Notes: generated by a model not told the origin, from the sequence alone. A stretch of DNA of 64,000 bases from Cichorium intybus (GCA_023525715.1 CM042016.1:77793382-77857381); one strand, 5' to 3'; positions 1 to 14,596 are shown, counted from the first letter of the stretch. Numbers and translations are program-made.

Positions 1-164
1 ATATGTTTGATTGAGGGTGTTTTGATGGTTAAAAACCTTGTTAATATGTAAGGTTTTAGCCTAGGAACAAACCCCAAGCGATTAAGAACGGAAATAAGCA
101 CTTAATGGACCAAATCTGCAAGCTACAGTGCATAAATCGCGACTGGCCAGGGGACCTGCACTGC

Positions 165-250
165 CGCTAGGCGCAGTGCGCCCCAAAGCCAGGCGGGGTG
201 CGCCCAGGCGCAGTGCGCCCTACCCTTGGCGCAGTGCGCCCTCAGAGCAG
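165..250. repeat. GC-rich palindromic 13-mer cluster in gypsy 1 LTR
   Basis: Three copies of GGCGCAGTGCGCC (starting at 170, 207 and 228) sit in otherwise AT-rich LTR DNA, with related AGGCGGGGTGCGCCC units between them. Each 13-mer is a 6+1+6 inverted repeat. The 3' LTR has the same cluster at about 6917-6981 with a different number of units, so it is unstable between LTRs. Confidence 0.85.
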
Positions 251-799
251 AGGCCAGGCAGGGGATCAAAAACGCTAACTTTTGCTTGGCTTATCTGATT
301 TAGCTCAAATTTGGACCATAGGCTTGTTATGGTCTAAAAAGTTTGGGAAAATTTTCATATTGAGTTTTCGACCCCTCGGGGGCACTGTAGACCGACCCGA
401 ATGCCTCGGTGAATAGTAAAATTCATATAAAGTTAGTAAACGGAAAGTTTATTAACTAGGCATTATATATTATTGAACTCTATTGTATTAGAGTTAATTG
501 TAATGGTTATTAACCTATAATCATTCTGATAATAAATGGAATTATAGGTACGGGACAAAATCCTACGGGTTTTATTTCAAGGCAAGGAACGACAAACGCT
601 AGTTGTAGCAAACCTTCAGGTGAGTAATCTCACTCATGTTTGATGTGATAATGATAAATGAGCAGCTGCGGATTGAGAACAGTTTTGGGGACGAAAAATG
701 ACGGATTTATGAATTGATATGACAAGACCAGATAAGCCGTGAGTCTTTTATAGACAAGAACGGAACTGTGAGTCAAAATATCTATGTAAACTGTTATAG

Positions 800-968
800 A
801 CAACAGCGGGCTAACCCGTGAGTCTAGGCAACAGCGGGCTAACCCGTGAGCCACAGTTTATTTTGATGGGTCTTATTTACATAGACAACAGCGGGCTAAC
901 CCGTGAGTCTAGGCAACAGCGGGCTAACCCGTGAGCCACGGCAACAGCGGACTAATCCGTGAGCCATA
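800..968. repeat. Tandem repeats in gypsy 1 LTR
   Basis: Five or more copies of a roughly 27-bp unit built on CAACAGCGGGCTAACCCGTGAG, with GGGCTAACCC inside. The same array is in the 3' LTR at about 7540-7705. No gene is present. Gypsy 2 has a different array at the same relative LTR position. Confidence 0.9.
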
Positions 969-1331
969 TTTGATTTTGTATTGCATGATAGTGCATATTT
1001 GACTTTGTATATAGAATTTTATTCTTATACATGTTATTTCTGATTTGATTACTCATTGGGCTTTATAGCTCACAGTTTATTTGATATGTCCCTGCAGGTG
1101 AGCCTGATCCCGCAAAGGGAAAAGACAAAGTCCGTGACTGAGGACTTAGCACATGAAGTAATGACCCGGCTTAAAGAATGTATAATATTCTATGTATTGT
1201 ACTTCGTGATACTCTTGTACTCGTATTGTATTAACTAATACCCCATACTTATGTGTTTTGTTTGTAAAATATTAGTTTGAAAAATGAAAATTTTTGGGGT
1301 GTTTTTGGTTAATAAGTCGGGTGTTACAAGT

Positions 1332-1348
1332 TGGTATCAGAGCCGTGG
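1332..1348 (+). promoter_or_regulatory. Primer binding site (initiator tRNA-Met) of gypsy 1
   Basis: TGGTATCAGAGCCGTGG begins 3 nt after the LTR end. TGGTATCAGAGC is complementary to the 3' end of plant initiator tRNA-Met, the usual primer for these elements. Confidence 0.95.
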
Positions 1349-1481
1349 TTTAAGTGAACTAGGTGTCTTAGACTAGATTCCTGGACTTAAACCTTGAGAG
1401 AAGAACAGATAAATGGACTGTTAGATGTATATAAGCTTGTTATTATATATGTAATCTAACGGTTTGCTGAAATTTTGAAGT

Positions 1482-2690
1482 ATGAGAAATACACGAAGCA
1501 ATCCCACTGGTGTGAATACGCGTGGAACTGCAAGAAGTGGACCAGCTAGGTCACGTGGAACTGCAAGAAGTGGACCAGCTAGGTCACGCGGCTCTGTTGG
1601 GCGAAGAGCACCAGCACGGGAACCGGTGGGACAAAATCCACCTGATATTCGGGCGATAGTGGAAGAAGTGGTTAGGCAAATGATACCAGCATTATCGAAC
1701 AACCCTAACCCGAGTGGCAATCCTAATCCGAGTGCCCATCCTGATCCTACTGAAGAGGCTGCAAAAAGTGTTCATGACAGACAGCCAGAAAATGAAAGCC
1801 AGGGAGAAAGTCGGGCCCGGGCAGTAAAAGAAACACAAGGTGGAGAAGCCTCTACCAAGAAAATGGGGTGTACGTATAAATCTTTCCTTGGTTGTAAACC
1901 AAAGGAATTCTCGGGGACAGATGATCCAGTCAAATCCATGGAATGGATCATGCACATTGAGAAGGTGTTCCGCGTAAGCAAGTGTGCGGATGATGATAAA
2001 GTGGAATTTGCCACGAACCAACTTACAAGTGGCGCACTACATTGGTGGCAAACCTACTATAAATCACTGGATCTTGATTCGTCCCAATCGATACCTTGGG
2101 AACAATTCAAGACAAAGTTTAATGAAGAATATTGCTCGGAAGTCGCTATTCAGAAACTGGAGGATGAATTCCTGCATTTGGAACAGGGTTCCCGATCTGT
2201 CCAGGAATATACTCTTAGCTTTCTGGAGAAAGCTAGGTTTGTTGAACACCACATTTACACTGAAAAGAGAAAGATCGACAAGTATGTTCGGGGGTTAACA
2301 ACCCGAATTAGAGAAATCGTGCAACCGTTGAAACTAACTACGTTCCGGCAAGTGGTGGATCGAGCCACGGAAAGAGAAACAGAACTGAAGCGATAGGAAG
2401 ACGAAAAGAAAGTTTTGGAAACGAAACGAAAGGCGGAAGACCAAGGTTGGACGCCTCAGAAAAAGTCGCAACAATCCGGGTCAAAAGGAAAGGGCCAGAA
2501 AGATGAAGGAAAGTGGTGCGAAAAATGCAGAAAAAGGCACACGGGCAGTTGTCGCAGTGATACTGGGCCAGTTAGCTGCCGAAATTGCGGAAAAAACGGG
2601 TCATTCTACACGGGACTGTCGGGCGGACCGTAGGTGTTTCCAATGTGGGGCTACGGATCATATTCGACTGAACTGTCCCCAACTGAAATG
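1482..2690 (+). pseudogene. Gypsy 1 gag (capsid and zinc knuckles), interrupted
   Basis: Encodes the capsid-nucleocapsid protein. It begins with ATG at 1482 (MRNTRSNPTG); gypsy 2 gag starts in the same way. The capsid part contains the retrotransposon gag signature around WEQFKTKFNEEYCSEVA (about 2095-2145). A TAG at 2394-2396 interrupts the frame; the gypsy 2 copy has a glutamine codon there, so CAG to TAG is likely. The reading continues in the same frame into a Lys-rich tail and a first zinc knuckle, where an A-run (2591-2596) one base longer than the in-frame reading requires moves translation to the pol frame. A second knuckle, CFQCGATDHIRLNC, follows in the pol frame. Confidence 0.9.
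1521..1592 (+). repeat. 36-bp tandem duplication in gypsy 1 gag
   Basis: Two perfect or near-perfect 36-bp units encode RGTARSGPARS twice in the basic N terminus of gag. Gypsy 2 has only one comparable stretch, so this is a copy- or family-specific expansion. It does not break the frame. Confidence 0.85.
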
Positions 2691-2699
2691 TGGGACATA

Positions 2700-5600
2700 C
2701 AGTGAAAGACCCAGAGAGGACCATGTTGGAAAGAAAGAAGAACCGAAGAACAGAGGACGACCGGTGGCCTCACGAGCTTTTCAGATGACGGTGGAGGAAG
2801 CCCGGGAGAAAACGGATGTGGTGACAGGTATCTTCACTCTTAATTCCATACCTGTATATGTTATTTTTGATCCGGGGGCTACTCACTGTTTTGTATCGGA
2901 ATCTTTATTGCCTCGTCTGAAAGTACCTTTAACCCCGATGGATGAAAGTTTAGAAGTAGCTATAGCAGACGGCCGATATGTCTGGGTTTCTGAACATATG
3001 GAAGGTTGTCAGCTTAAAATCTACGGGACCACTTTCCCTATAGATTTGAAGCCGATGACTACCAACGAGTTTGGTGTAATTGTGGGGATGGATTGGTTAG
3101 CAACGAATTATGCTAACGTGGATTGCAGAAATAAAAACATCACAGTGTTAACGTCGGAAGGGGAATGGATAAAGATTCAGGGTGAACGACCTCGGTTGCG
3201 AATGCCAATCATTTCTTTTGCTCAAGCTCGAAGCTGTATCAGTAAAGGAGGGATGTCTTATCTAGCTTATGTATCGGTGGCACAACCGATTAAAGTGGGG
3301 GTAGCAAATGTGAATGTGGTGAACGAGTTCCCAGATGTGTTTCCAGATGAACTTCCAGGGTTACCACCAGATCGACAGGTTGAGTTCACGATTGAACTAG
3401 TTCCAGGAGCTGCACCTGTTGCCCGAGCTCCATACCGTTTAGCACCTTCGGAGATGGTGGAACTGCGAAAGCAACTGGAAGAATTGTTAGACAGAGGTTT
3501 TATTAGACCGAGTACATCACCCTGGGGAGCCCCTATTCTGTTTGTCAAGAAGAAGGATGGGTCAATGCGCATGTGTATTGACTATCGGGAGTTAAACAAG
3601 ATCACGGTGAAGAACAAGTACCCGCTACCCAGAATAGATGACTTGTTTGATCAGCTACAAGGCGCATCTTACTTTTCGAAGATTGACCTGAGGTCGGGTT
3701 ACCACCAGTTGAAGATAAGGGAGTCAGACATTCCGAAGACAGCTTTCCGAACGCGATACGGTCATTATGAGTTTTTGGTGATGCCTTTTGGATTAACCAA
3801 TGCTCCAACCGTATTCATGGATCTCATGAACCGAGTGTGTCGTCCGTTCCTTGATACCTCGGTGATAGTGTTTATTGATGACATCTTGGTGTATTCGCGA
3901 AGCCAAGTCGAACATGAAGTGCACCTGCGACAAGTGTTGGAGTTACTTCGCCGAGAAAAACTGTATGCGAAATTCTCCAAGTGTGACTTCTGGCTAAGAG
4001 AAGTCCAATTCCTTGGCCATGTAATCAATGCTGAAGGGGTAAAAGTAGATCCAGCAAAGGTTGAAGCCGTGATGAAATGGGAACCGCCTAGAAGTCCAAC
4101 TGAAATTCGAAGTTTCCTTGGTTTAGCAGGCTATTATAGAAGATTTGTCGAGGATTTCTCTTCGATAGCTGCTCCGCTGACCAAGTTAACTAAGAAAGGT
4201 GAAAAGTTCGTGTGGACTGAAAAGCAACAAGAAGCATTCCAGAAGTTGAAACAATCTTTGTGTGAAGCACCAGTGTTAGCACTACCACAAAGCGGAGAAG
4301 AGTATGTGATTTACAGCGATGCTTCTAGAATTGGTCTTGGTTGTGTTCTAATGCAGAAAGGTCGGGTCATAGCCTATGCGTCCCGACAACTGAAAGATGC
4401 CGAGAAGAAGTATCCAGTTCATGATCTGGAATTAGCTGCTGTGGTTCTAGCATTGAAGTTATGGAGACATTATTTATACGGTGTAAAGTTTGTCATTTAC
4501 ACTGATCATAAGAGCCTGAAGTACCTCTTCGACCAGAAGGAGCTTAGTATGAGACAGCAAAGGTGGATGGATCTGTTGAAAGATTTTGATTGTGAAATTC
4601 AGTACCACCCTGGCAAGGCGAATGTGGTGGCGGATGCACTAAGCAGAAAAGAAACTCCTTTGAAAATTACATCCGCATGCATGGGTGTAGTAAGCCGGTT
4701 ACCAGGATTAATCCGTTCAGCACAGGAAGAAGCATGTAAGCCGGAGAATATAAAAAGCGAAAGAATGGTTGGATATTTGAAGCATCTGGAAGAAAATGCT
4801 CAGAAATTGAAGACCTTCAGAGGTCGTGTGTGGGTCCCAAAACAAGGAGAGGCAAGAAATTTGCTTCTAGAAGATGCACACTACAGCAGATAAGCAGTTC
4901 ATCCGGGCAGTACTAAGTTGTATCGGACGTTAAAACCGATGTATTGGTGGCCCGGAATGAAAAGGGACATTGGAAGATTTGTGGAAAGATGTTTGACTTG
5001 TCTGCAAGTTAAGTCAAACCATCAAAAACCGTACGGGGAAATACAACCATTGCCGATTCCAGAGAAGAAATGGGACCATATTACCATGGATTTTGTAACA
5101 AAATTACCGCGGACACCGCGAGATTATGATTCTATATGGGTGATTGTGGATCGATTGACCAAATCGACACAATTTATACCATATAAAGAAAAGTACAGGG
5201 TAGATCAACTGGCGAAAATCTACATTGATGAGGTGATTTGTCGACATGGATTACCAGCATCGATTGTATCGGACCGAGACAGCAGATTTACTTCCCATTT
5301 TTGGCAGAGTCTTCAAAAGCGATTGGGTACAAAAGTGCTTATGAGTACCGCATATCATCCACAGACCGATGGACAGAGTGAAAGAACGATCCAAACTTTG
5401 GAAGATATGTTGAGGACTTGTGTCATAGACTTCGGTGGAAGCTGGGAGGATCATTTACCTTTAGTGGAATTCGCGTACAATAACAGCTATCATTCCAGCA
5501 TTCAGATGGCCCCGTATGAAGCCTTGTATGGAGCACCGTGCCGTACTCCGACCTGCTGGACTGAAGTTGGGGAAAAGCCGTTGGCTGGACCTGAAATTGT

Positions 5601-6126
5601 AGCACAGACCGAAGAAAAGATCAAAATGATACGCGAAAATTTGAAGGTAGCTCAGAATCGACAAAAGCAGTATGCAGACAAACGGGTGAAACCGATAGAA
5701 TTCCAAGTAGGAGATATGGTAATGCTCAAAGTATCCCCTTGGAAATGCTTAATTCGTTTTGGGAAGAAAGGGAAGCTGAGTCCTCGTTTCATCGGACCTT
5801 TCCGTATATCCCAAAGAGTTGGAGCCGTGGCGTATCGATTGGAGTTACCTGATGAACTTCATGGTATACATGACGTATTTCATGTGTCCCATTTGAGGAA
5901 AACGTTGTTTGATAAGTCTCAACAAGTACCTCTTGCTGAAATTGAGGTGGATGAAAAGTTGAGATACCCGGAACAACCCGAACGGATACTAGACCGCAAG
6001 ACAAGACAGCTGCGGAATAAGAAGATTAGCATGGTGAAAGTCCTTTGGCGTCATCACAAAGGGTCCGACATGACGTGGGAGACCGAAAGTGAAATGAGGG
6101 AGAAATACCCTCAACTATTTGTATGA
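2700..6126 (+). pseudogene. Gypsy 1 pol: protease, RT, RNase H, integrase, chromodomain
   Basis: One frame codes for the whole enzyme set. The protease active site reads FDPGATH (near 2866), with Pro where gypsy 2 has the normal DTG, so it is probably inactive. RT runs from about 3400 to 4050, with the catalytic block FIDDILVYS at 3871. RNase H starts at about 4310 (YSDAS). Integrase has HHCC residues around 4895-5000, the DRLTK and SDRDSRF blocks, and the glutamate in HPQTDGQSERT. The end (about 5985-6123) matches a Tekay-type chromodomain (VKVLWRHHKGSDMTWE). A TAA at 4891-4893 stops translation in the integrase zinc-binding region, where gypsy 2 has Tyr. Confidence 0.93.
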
Positions 6127-6146
6127 TTTCGGGGACGAAATCTCTT

Positions 6147-6162
6147 AAAGGAGGGGAGAATT
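6147..6162 (+). promoter_or_regulatory. Polypurine tract of gypsy 1
   Basis: AAAGGAGGGGAGAATT directly abuts the 3' LTR start (TGTAACGCC). It is the plus-strand DNA primer site. Confidence 0.9.
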
Positions 6163-8068
6163 TGTAACGCCAAAACTTATTTTATTATATAATTATAATA
6201 AAAGGGCGAAATGGTCATTTTACCTCAAAAGGGTAATTTGGTCTTTTTGACAGAAAAGGACTTGTTTCGTAATAATATTTTAAGTCTTGGATTTAAAATG
6301 TTATAAAAATGTGATTTATGTCATAAATTGAGTAAATGGTGGCAAGAGTTTAAGACTTAGAACTTCAAGGACCAAAAGTGTAAAATTCGGAAGTATATAA
6401 GAGAATAGTTGTGCAGAAATTTGGGAGTTACGGGATAGTTCTTGTGGCTGATTTCTGCAGAGAATTGAAGTTCTTGAAGGCTTGGAACTTGCAAGATTGG
6501 ATTATAGTATTTGCAAGGGCATAATTGGAAGATTTTGAGGTAAATATTCCAAGTCTTGATTGTTTGTTCTTGAGGGTTTTGTAGAACTCAAAAACTGCAA
6601 TTGCAGTTATAATTGTGTGATTAGAATGGTTAGATACTTCCATTAAGTCATTATATCAAAGACTTAACTAAAGAAAATGGAAGTAAGTTGTTATTTTTGG
6701 TGAAATTGAAGAATTGGGGTTGTTAGAATTAAGAACCCTAATCTTTCATATGTTTGATTGAGGGTGTTTTGATGGTTAAAAACCTTGTTAATATGTAAGG
6801 TTTTAGCCTAGGAACAAACCCCAAGCGATTAAGAACGGAAATAAGCACTTAATGGACCAAATCTGCAAGCTACAGTGCATAAATCGCGACTGGCCACGGG
6901 ACCTGCACTGCCGCTAGGCGCAGTGCGCCCCAAAGCCAGGCGGGGTGCGCCCAGGCGGGGTGCGCCCAGGCGCAGTGCGCCCTCAGAGAAGAGGCCAGGC
7001 AGGGGATCAAAAATGCTAACTTTTGCTTGGCTTATCCGATTTAGCTCAAATTTGGACCATAGGCTTGTTATGGTCTAAAAAGTTTGGGAAAATTTTCATA
7101 TTGAGTTTTTGACCCCTCGGGGGCACTGTAGACCGACCCGAATGCCTCGGTGAATAGTAAATTCATATAAAGTTAGTAAACGGAAAGTTTATTAACTAGG
7201 CATTATATATTATTGAACTCTATTGTATTAGAGTTAATTGTAATGGTTATTAACCTATAATCATTCTGATAATAAATGGAATTATAGGTACGGGACAAAA
7301 TCCTACGGGTTTTATTTCAAGGCAAAGAACGACAAACGCTAGTTGTAGCAAACCTTCAGGTGAGTAATCTCACTCATGTTTGATGTGATAATGATAAATG
7401 AGCAGCTGCGGATTGAGAACAGTTTTGGGGACGAAAAATGACGGATTTATGAATTGATATGACAAGACCAGATAAGCCGTGAGTCTTTTATAGACAAGAA
7501 CGGAACTGTGAGTCAAAATATCTATGTAAACTGTTATAGACAACAGCGGGCTAACCCGTGAGTCTAGGCAACAACGGGCTAACCCGTGAGCCACAGTTTA
7601 TTTTGATGGGTCTTATTTACATAGACAACAGCGGGCTAACCCGTGAGTCTAGGCAACAGCGGGCTAACCCGTGAGCCACGGCAACAGCGGACTAATCCGT
7701 GAGCCATATTTGATTTTGTATTGCATGATAGTGCATATTTGACTTTGTATATAGAATTTTATTCTTATACATGTTATTTCTGATTTGATTACTCATTGGG
7801 CTTTATAGCTCACAGTTTATTTGATATGTCCCTGCAGGTGAGCGTGATCCCGCAAAGGGAAAAGACAAAGTCCGTGACTGAGGACTTAGCATATGAAGTA
7901 ATGACCCGACTTAAAGAATGTATAATATTCTATGTATTGTACTTCGTGATACTCTTGTACTCGTATTGTATTAACTAATACCCCATACTTATGTGTTTTG
8001 TTTGTAAAATATTAGTTTGAAAAATGAAAATTTTTGGGGTGTTTTTGGTTAATAAGTCGGGTGTTACA
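6163..8068 (+). repeat. Gypsy 1 3' LTR (complete, 1906 bp)
   Basis: Begins TGTAACGCC and ends GTGTTACA (TG...CA). It contains the GC-rich 13-mer cluster (about 6917-6981) and the CAACAGCGGGCTAACCCGTGAG array (about 7540-7705). Short ORFs inside it recur in the 5' LTR and are not genes. Confidence 0.95.
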
Positions 8069-8076
8069 AGTTGGTT

Positions 8077-8175
8077 GGAAATGGTAATGTTGTGGCTAAT
8101 ACGGTTCATAATAATGTGGCTGAACAGGTTTATCGTGATGGAAATGAACCCTTGGGACAATTTGTGGTAATGTAA
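8077..8175 (+). pseudogene. Coding-like tail of 33 codons after the LTR, unrecognised
   Basis: Immediately after the 3' LTR, an open frame reads GNGNVVANTVHNNVAEQVYR and onward to a TAA at 8173-8175. Its composition is protein-like, unlike the AT-rich DNA that follows. It could be the C-terminal end of a gene or older element into which gypsy 1 inserted, or chance. I do not recognise a family and the upstream half is outside the window. Confidence 0.25.
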
Positions 8176-8689
8176 TTTGTTGTATTGTTCTGTATTATAA
8201 GAACGAATTGTGTGAAATCTGTATTTGCTATAATATAAACGGTTTTGGGACAATTTATTGTTCATTCACAAAGCATGTTATTATAAGAACTGGTTGTTAT
8301 AAGAACCAAGTTGGCAAATTGTTCATTTATTGTTCATTCGAAATAAACTAATTATAAATTCAAAAAATATTTGCAATAAACATCGAACGAAATGTATTAA
8401 CTAAATTCTAATTTCTCATTGCTATTTCTTACACTTATTTACCAATTAGAAAATCATAAAATCCAAAAGAATATTCTGAAGAGGCTTTGAAGACATTTTC
8501 ACTCGGCTCTAAGACTTTCGGTCAGCTTGGAAGCTCCTCTACTATCGAGCTCCCTTAAGACGCCATTTTTGGTAGCATAGCAGTGGTAAGCATAGTCAGC
8601 TGTTACTTTTACCCGGTGGAGCTTTAAAGCAATTTATTTACTATTATTTATATAATAAATATAATATTTAAAATCATAATGATATAGTA
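8176..8689. other. AT-rich intergenic stretch, no gene seen
   Basis: Contains short imperfect repeats such as TTATAAGAAC near 8190 and 8280-8310, and no supported coding or RNA gene. Confidence 0.6.
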
Positions 8690-9065
8690 TTATGGAAAAT
8701 TTTCAAAAAAAATTCAAATTATTCAAAATTTTAAAAATTTTAAAATTATTCAATTTCAAAACTTTTCGAACTTTTCAAATTATTCAGATTTTCGAAATTT
8801 TCAAACATTTCAAATTATTCAAAATTATTCAAACTTTTCAAAATCATTAAAATTTTCAAACTTTTTAAAATTTTAAGACTTTTCAAATTATTCAATTTTA
8901 AAACTTTTCAAATTATTAAAATTTCCGAAAATTTCAAATTATTCAAATTATTCAAATTTAGAAAATTTTCAAATAATTCAAAATTTTCAAAATTATTCAA
9001 ATTTCAGACATTTCAAATTATTTAAATTATTCAAATATCCGAAAATTTCAAATTTTCAAACTTTT
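8690..9065. repeat. Degenerate TTCAAATTATTCAAA low-complexity array
   Basis: About 375 bp made almost entirely of diverged units of the form ATTCAAATT and TTTTCAAA. It is a decayed short-period tandem array with no coding potential. Confidence 0.85.
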
Positions 9066-9075
9066 CAACTCTTAC

Positions 9076-9180
9076 GAACGATTTATTTTGGCTAGTGTTG
9101 TATTCAAATATCAAGAATTAGATGAATGATTTATTTTGAATACTGTTGTATTCAAATATCAAGAATTAGATGAATTATTT
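9076..9180. repeat. About 50-bp tandem duplication (GATTTATTTTGG unit)
   Basis: The unit, from GATTTATTTTG through TATTCAAATATCAAGAATTAGATGA, occurs twice, with a third start (TTATTTATTTTGGCTACTGTTG) that runs into the hAT insertion. Similar sequence (CGATGAATGATTTATTTTGG, about 10061) lies beyond the hAT element, so the element landed in this array. Confidence 0.75.
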
Positions 9181-9206
9181 ATTTTGGCTACTGTTGTAAC
9201 TCTTAC

Positions 9207-9990
9207 TAGGGATGAGCATATTAACCAAAAAACCGAACCGAAACCGAATTAATCGATATAACCGAACCATTTTAACCGAACCATTAGTAAAAGAGGTGGT
9301 GCGGTTTCTAAGTTTGATTAACCAAATACATATGGTTCGGTTATGGTTTTCATCTAAAACCGAACCACTACAAACCGAATCGAACCAATAGTTTAATAAA
9401 TAGAAAAAAAATATAATAATATACATATAATATATGGTACGCAATTATATTAGGAGTTGAAATTTTAAAGGATAATTATATGGAATTTGAGATAGACGTG
9501 TACACAATCTTATTATTACATGTAACCATACTTGACACAGTTCCCTAATTCTCTTATCCAATCTTTATTTTGATACTTGAAGACAAATGAAGTAGTGATA
9601 CCTGATACGTTCTCATTTTTTCAAACAAGTTTTAAACTTTTTTGAATTCTACAGCAACATTGAGCAATGTACGTGCAATAAGACTTTTTTAAATACTACA
9701 TTAATATTGAGCAATTTTACATTAGTTTTAAGCAATGTAACTATGTAGGATTTTGATTTTTGATTAATAAATTGGACTAAGTTGAATAGACAAAATCTCC
9801 CAAAAGTAGTTAGCCTTTGGTGGTGGTTAGCCGATATTAACCATTAACCAAAATCATTAACCGACTAAAACCATTAACCATAACCATTATTAACCATACC
9901 CAATGGTTATCGAAATGCATTAACCGATTGTAATGGTTATGGTTCAGTTTTGGTCTATAACCGAACCAAACCGCCTCATACACACCCCTA
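9207..9990. mobile_element. Non-autonomous hAT-type DNA transposon (784 bp)
   Basis: The segment is flanked by a perfect 8-bp duplication, ACTCTTAC, at 9199-9206 and 9991-9998. Its ends form imperfect terminal inverted repeats: TAGGGATGAGCAT on the left and TAGGGGTGTGTAT on the right read inward. Subterminal regions are filled with AACCGAACC and ATTAACCA motifs in both orientations. An 8-bp duplication and TAGGG ends are hallmarks of the hAT superfamily. There is no transposase frame, so it would need an enzyme from elsewhere. Confidence 0.88.
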
Positions 9991-9998
9991 ACTCTTAC

Positions 9999-11460
9999 GA
10001 AGCGAGTAGTTTGTTACGACGCTTAATTATCCTTTTGCCTACTGTTGAATTGTTTTTATTCGATGAATGATTTATTTTGGAAATATTTCATATTGCAAAG
10101 CACATCCGATCCATAAGCAAGTATTATTATCACTAAAATAAATTTATAATGTATGTAGTTGTACAATATGACGACGGGAAGAAGTTTTCTTTCGACCATT
10201 AGTTCTTCTCACATATCTTACTATTGTTCATGCATTCGTTTAGAAAAGAATATTATAAAAGTTTAAAATTATTCGGTGACCATAAATAAATGGGTTTAGT
10301 ATGGTCAATGTTCCATTTTTGTTAAAATCGAAACCAAATACGAAAATCGGGGGATAATGTAACGTCTAATATTTTAAAATATAGCTTTAAAATTTTGGGA
10401 TGTGTGTTTAACTTTTTTTTTTTTTTTTGATAACCGAGGATCCCACCCGAACAATTCTTTGGATGACCCTGATGAATTTAAATTTAAAATTGTAGGTTTT
10501 GCCGACGACTCTTGAGATTTGATGAGTCTCACAACTACTTTCACAAATGGTTAGATGCAAAATGTAGCTATATATATTAGATAATTTATTTCGGTGTAGC
10601 GTCTTGCTTTAAAATCTTTCTATAAGATGTAAAAAATTGAAACTTACGTTAAAATTAACCTAATTGGGAACTTTTTACAAAATTTATATACTTTTTATTT
10701 GTAGTTTGTTGATATTTTTTACACAATCCTTTTAAAAATATACTTCTTCTATCAAAAAAAAAAACAAAACGTATTTCAAAGAAAACACAATTAATCAGCA
10801 AAAATAAAATAACCTCATCATTTTAGGTTAAAAAATTAAAATTTTATTTTGAGTTAAATCAGAAATAGTTTAATCTCATGTCACACATTTTTTTATGTGT
10901 ATCATCATAATAACAAATTCTACTTGAGAAATGTTATATTTAAACCGATCACATTTTATATCTTTATATTTATATCCACAAACTTCATTACTGCTGTAAT
11001 ATTTAAACCTATTTTGACCCATTCATTGCACATGCTTTCTAGACCTAATTCCTATTGACTTGTTTAAAGGTTAACACCTATTCTTTTTATTAATTTATTT
11101 TCTTTTGTGAACCTTTTTTAATAACTCAAACTATTCATAGCATTTCATAATATACAACAAATCATATTTGGAACTTCCCACAACATTAAACAATATAAGA
11201 TCAATATCATATGAGACTGACATTTCGTTTTTTTTGCACATTTGAGTGGCCATTTTCCTCGTATGAACAAATCTTACACTTAACCAAAAGAAGTACATTG
11301 TCTGTATTGGTAAATAGGGCAAAATAGGTTGCATGTTCCTTCGGTTTGCTCGCTTTCATAGTATCCAAAATTTTTTTTCTTCTATATATGAGAGGAAACT
11401 AATTCACGTTGGCAAATAACTCCAAGAAAAACAAAAAAGAAAATATTAAATTTCTTAACT
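9999..11460. other. AT-rich intergenic stretch without supported gene
   Basis: No coding sequence can be supported. A 67-codon minus-strand frame at 11131-11334 has no recognisable domain. Apart from the SINE-like segment annotated separately, I see only decayed AT-rich DNA and poly-T runs. Confidence 0.6.
10413..10570 (-). mobile_element. Possible SINE or other retroposon 3' end (minus strand)
   Basis: Read on the minus strand, the segment ends in GTGGGATCCTCGGTTATC followed by a run of 16 A (plus-strand T run 10413-10428). A defined 3' end joined to poly-A is typical of SINEs and other retroposons. Clear RNA polymerase III boxes were not found and no target duplication was identified, so the family is uncertain. 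Confidence 0.35.
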
Positions 11461-11464
11461 TTAA

Positions 11465-11655
11465 GTTATAATCGAGTTGGAGTTGCATTATCATCCACTG
11501 GATTGCGATCCATGTGAAAATGTAATTATAGGCCTTTGTCATCCATTAGATTATGTTTAGATATTTGGCAATCCTATGTTTAGTGGAGTTGAATTACCAG
11601 CCATTGGATTGGGATCCGAATGCATAGAAAGTTACAGACCATTAGATTCTTTTTA
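11465..11655. repeat. Diverged tandem duplication, about 110-bp unit
   Basis: Two diverged copies share the order GAGTTG...CCA-TGGATTG-GATCC...ATAGGCC/ACAGACC...CCATTAGATT...TTTGG/GTGATGTCC. It is non-coding. Confidence 0.6.
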
Positions 11656-11719
11656 AACATTTGTGATGTCCTTTTGTGATAGTCCAGCTCATCATATCAT
11701 CCATTTCCCTTGTTTTTAA

Positions 11720-11797
11720 AACTGTCTTAAAATTTGTGGACCCGTTTTATGTTAGAATAACTGTCTTAAAATTTGTGGACCCACTTTATGTTAGAAT
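11720..11797. repeat. 39-bp tandem duplication
   Basis: AACTGTCTTAAAATTTGTGG and the following bases to GTTAGAAT occur twice in a row (11720-11758, 11759-11797) with one or two differences. A smaller AAAATGTGCATC duplication follows at about 11817-11840. Confidence 0.9.
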
Positions 11798-11909
11798 GTC
11801 TTCGCACGTTGTATCAAAATGTGCATCAAAATGTGCATCAGGTAGTGGTACTATTTTAAAAATTAAGACAATTATGCATAAGAGAGTTGTAATTTATATA
11901 TGGTTTATA

Positions 11910-12296
<387 letters not shown>

Positions 12297-12305
12297 TTAT
12301 ATATA

Positions 12306-14596
<2,291 letters not shown>

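Larger units (their letters stand above)
1..1328 (+). repeat. Gypsy 1 5' LTR (3' portion)
   Basis: Direct repeat of 6748-8068. It ends GTGTTACA immediately before the primer site, matching the end of the complete 3' LTR. Roughly the first 585 bp of the LTR are missing because the window begins inside it. Confidence 0.95.
1..8068 (+). mobile_element. Gypsy 1: Ty3/gypsy chromovirus (Tekay/Del-like), 5' end cut by window
   Basis: An LTR retrotransposon read on the plus strand, with 5' LTR, tRNA-Met primer site, gag, protease-RT-RNase H-integrase, polypurine tract and complete 3' LTR. The order (integrase after RNase H) and a chromodomain-like C terminus place it in the chromoviruses. The two LTRs look about 99% identical by eye over 1.3 kb, apart from a small GC-rich repeat-number change, so insertion is fairly recent. 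Gag has one nonsense codon and one frameshift, and integrase has one nonsense codon, so this copy is not autonomous. The 5' target duplication lies outside the window and cannot be checked. Confidence 0.95.

Noticed and set aside
2394..2633. Gag-to-pol frame change in gypsy 1 as programmed ribosomal frameshifting
   Set aside because: The shift sits in an A-run inside a zinc knuckle, one base longer than the frame needs. Gypsy 2 changes frame elsewhere and in the other direction, so random decay is more likely.
630..7594. 74- and 60-codon frames repeated in both gypsy 1 LTRs
   Set aside because: They lie wholly in LTR sequence and one runs through the tandem array; not genes.
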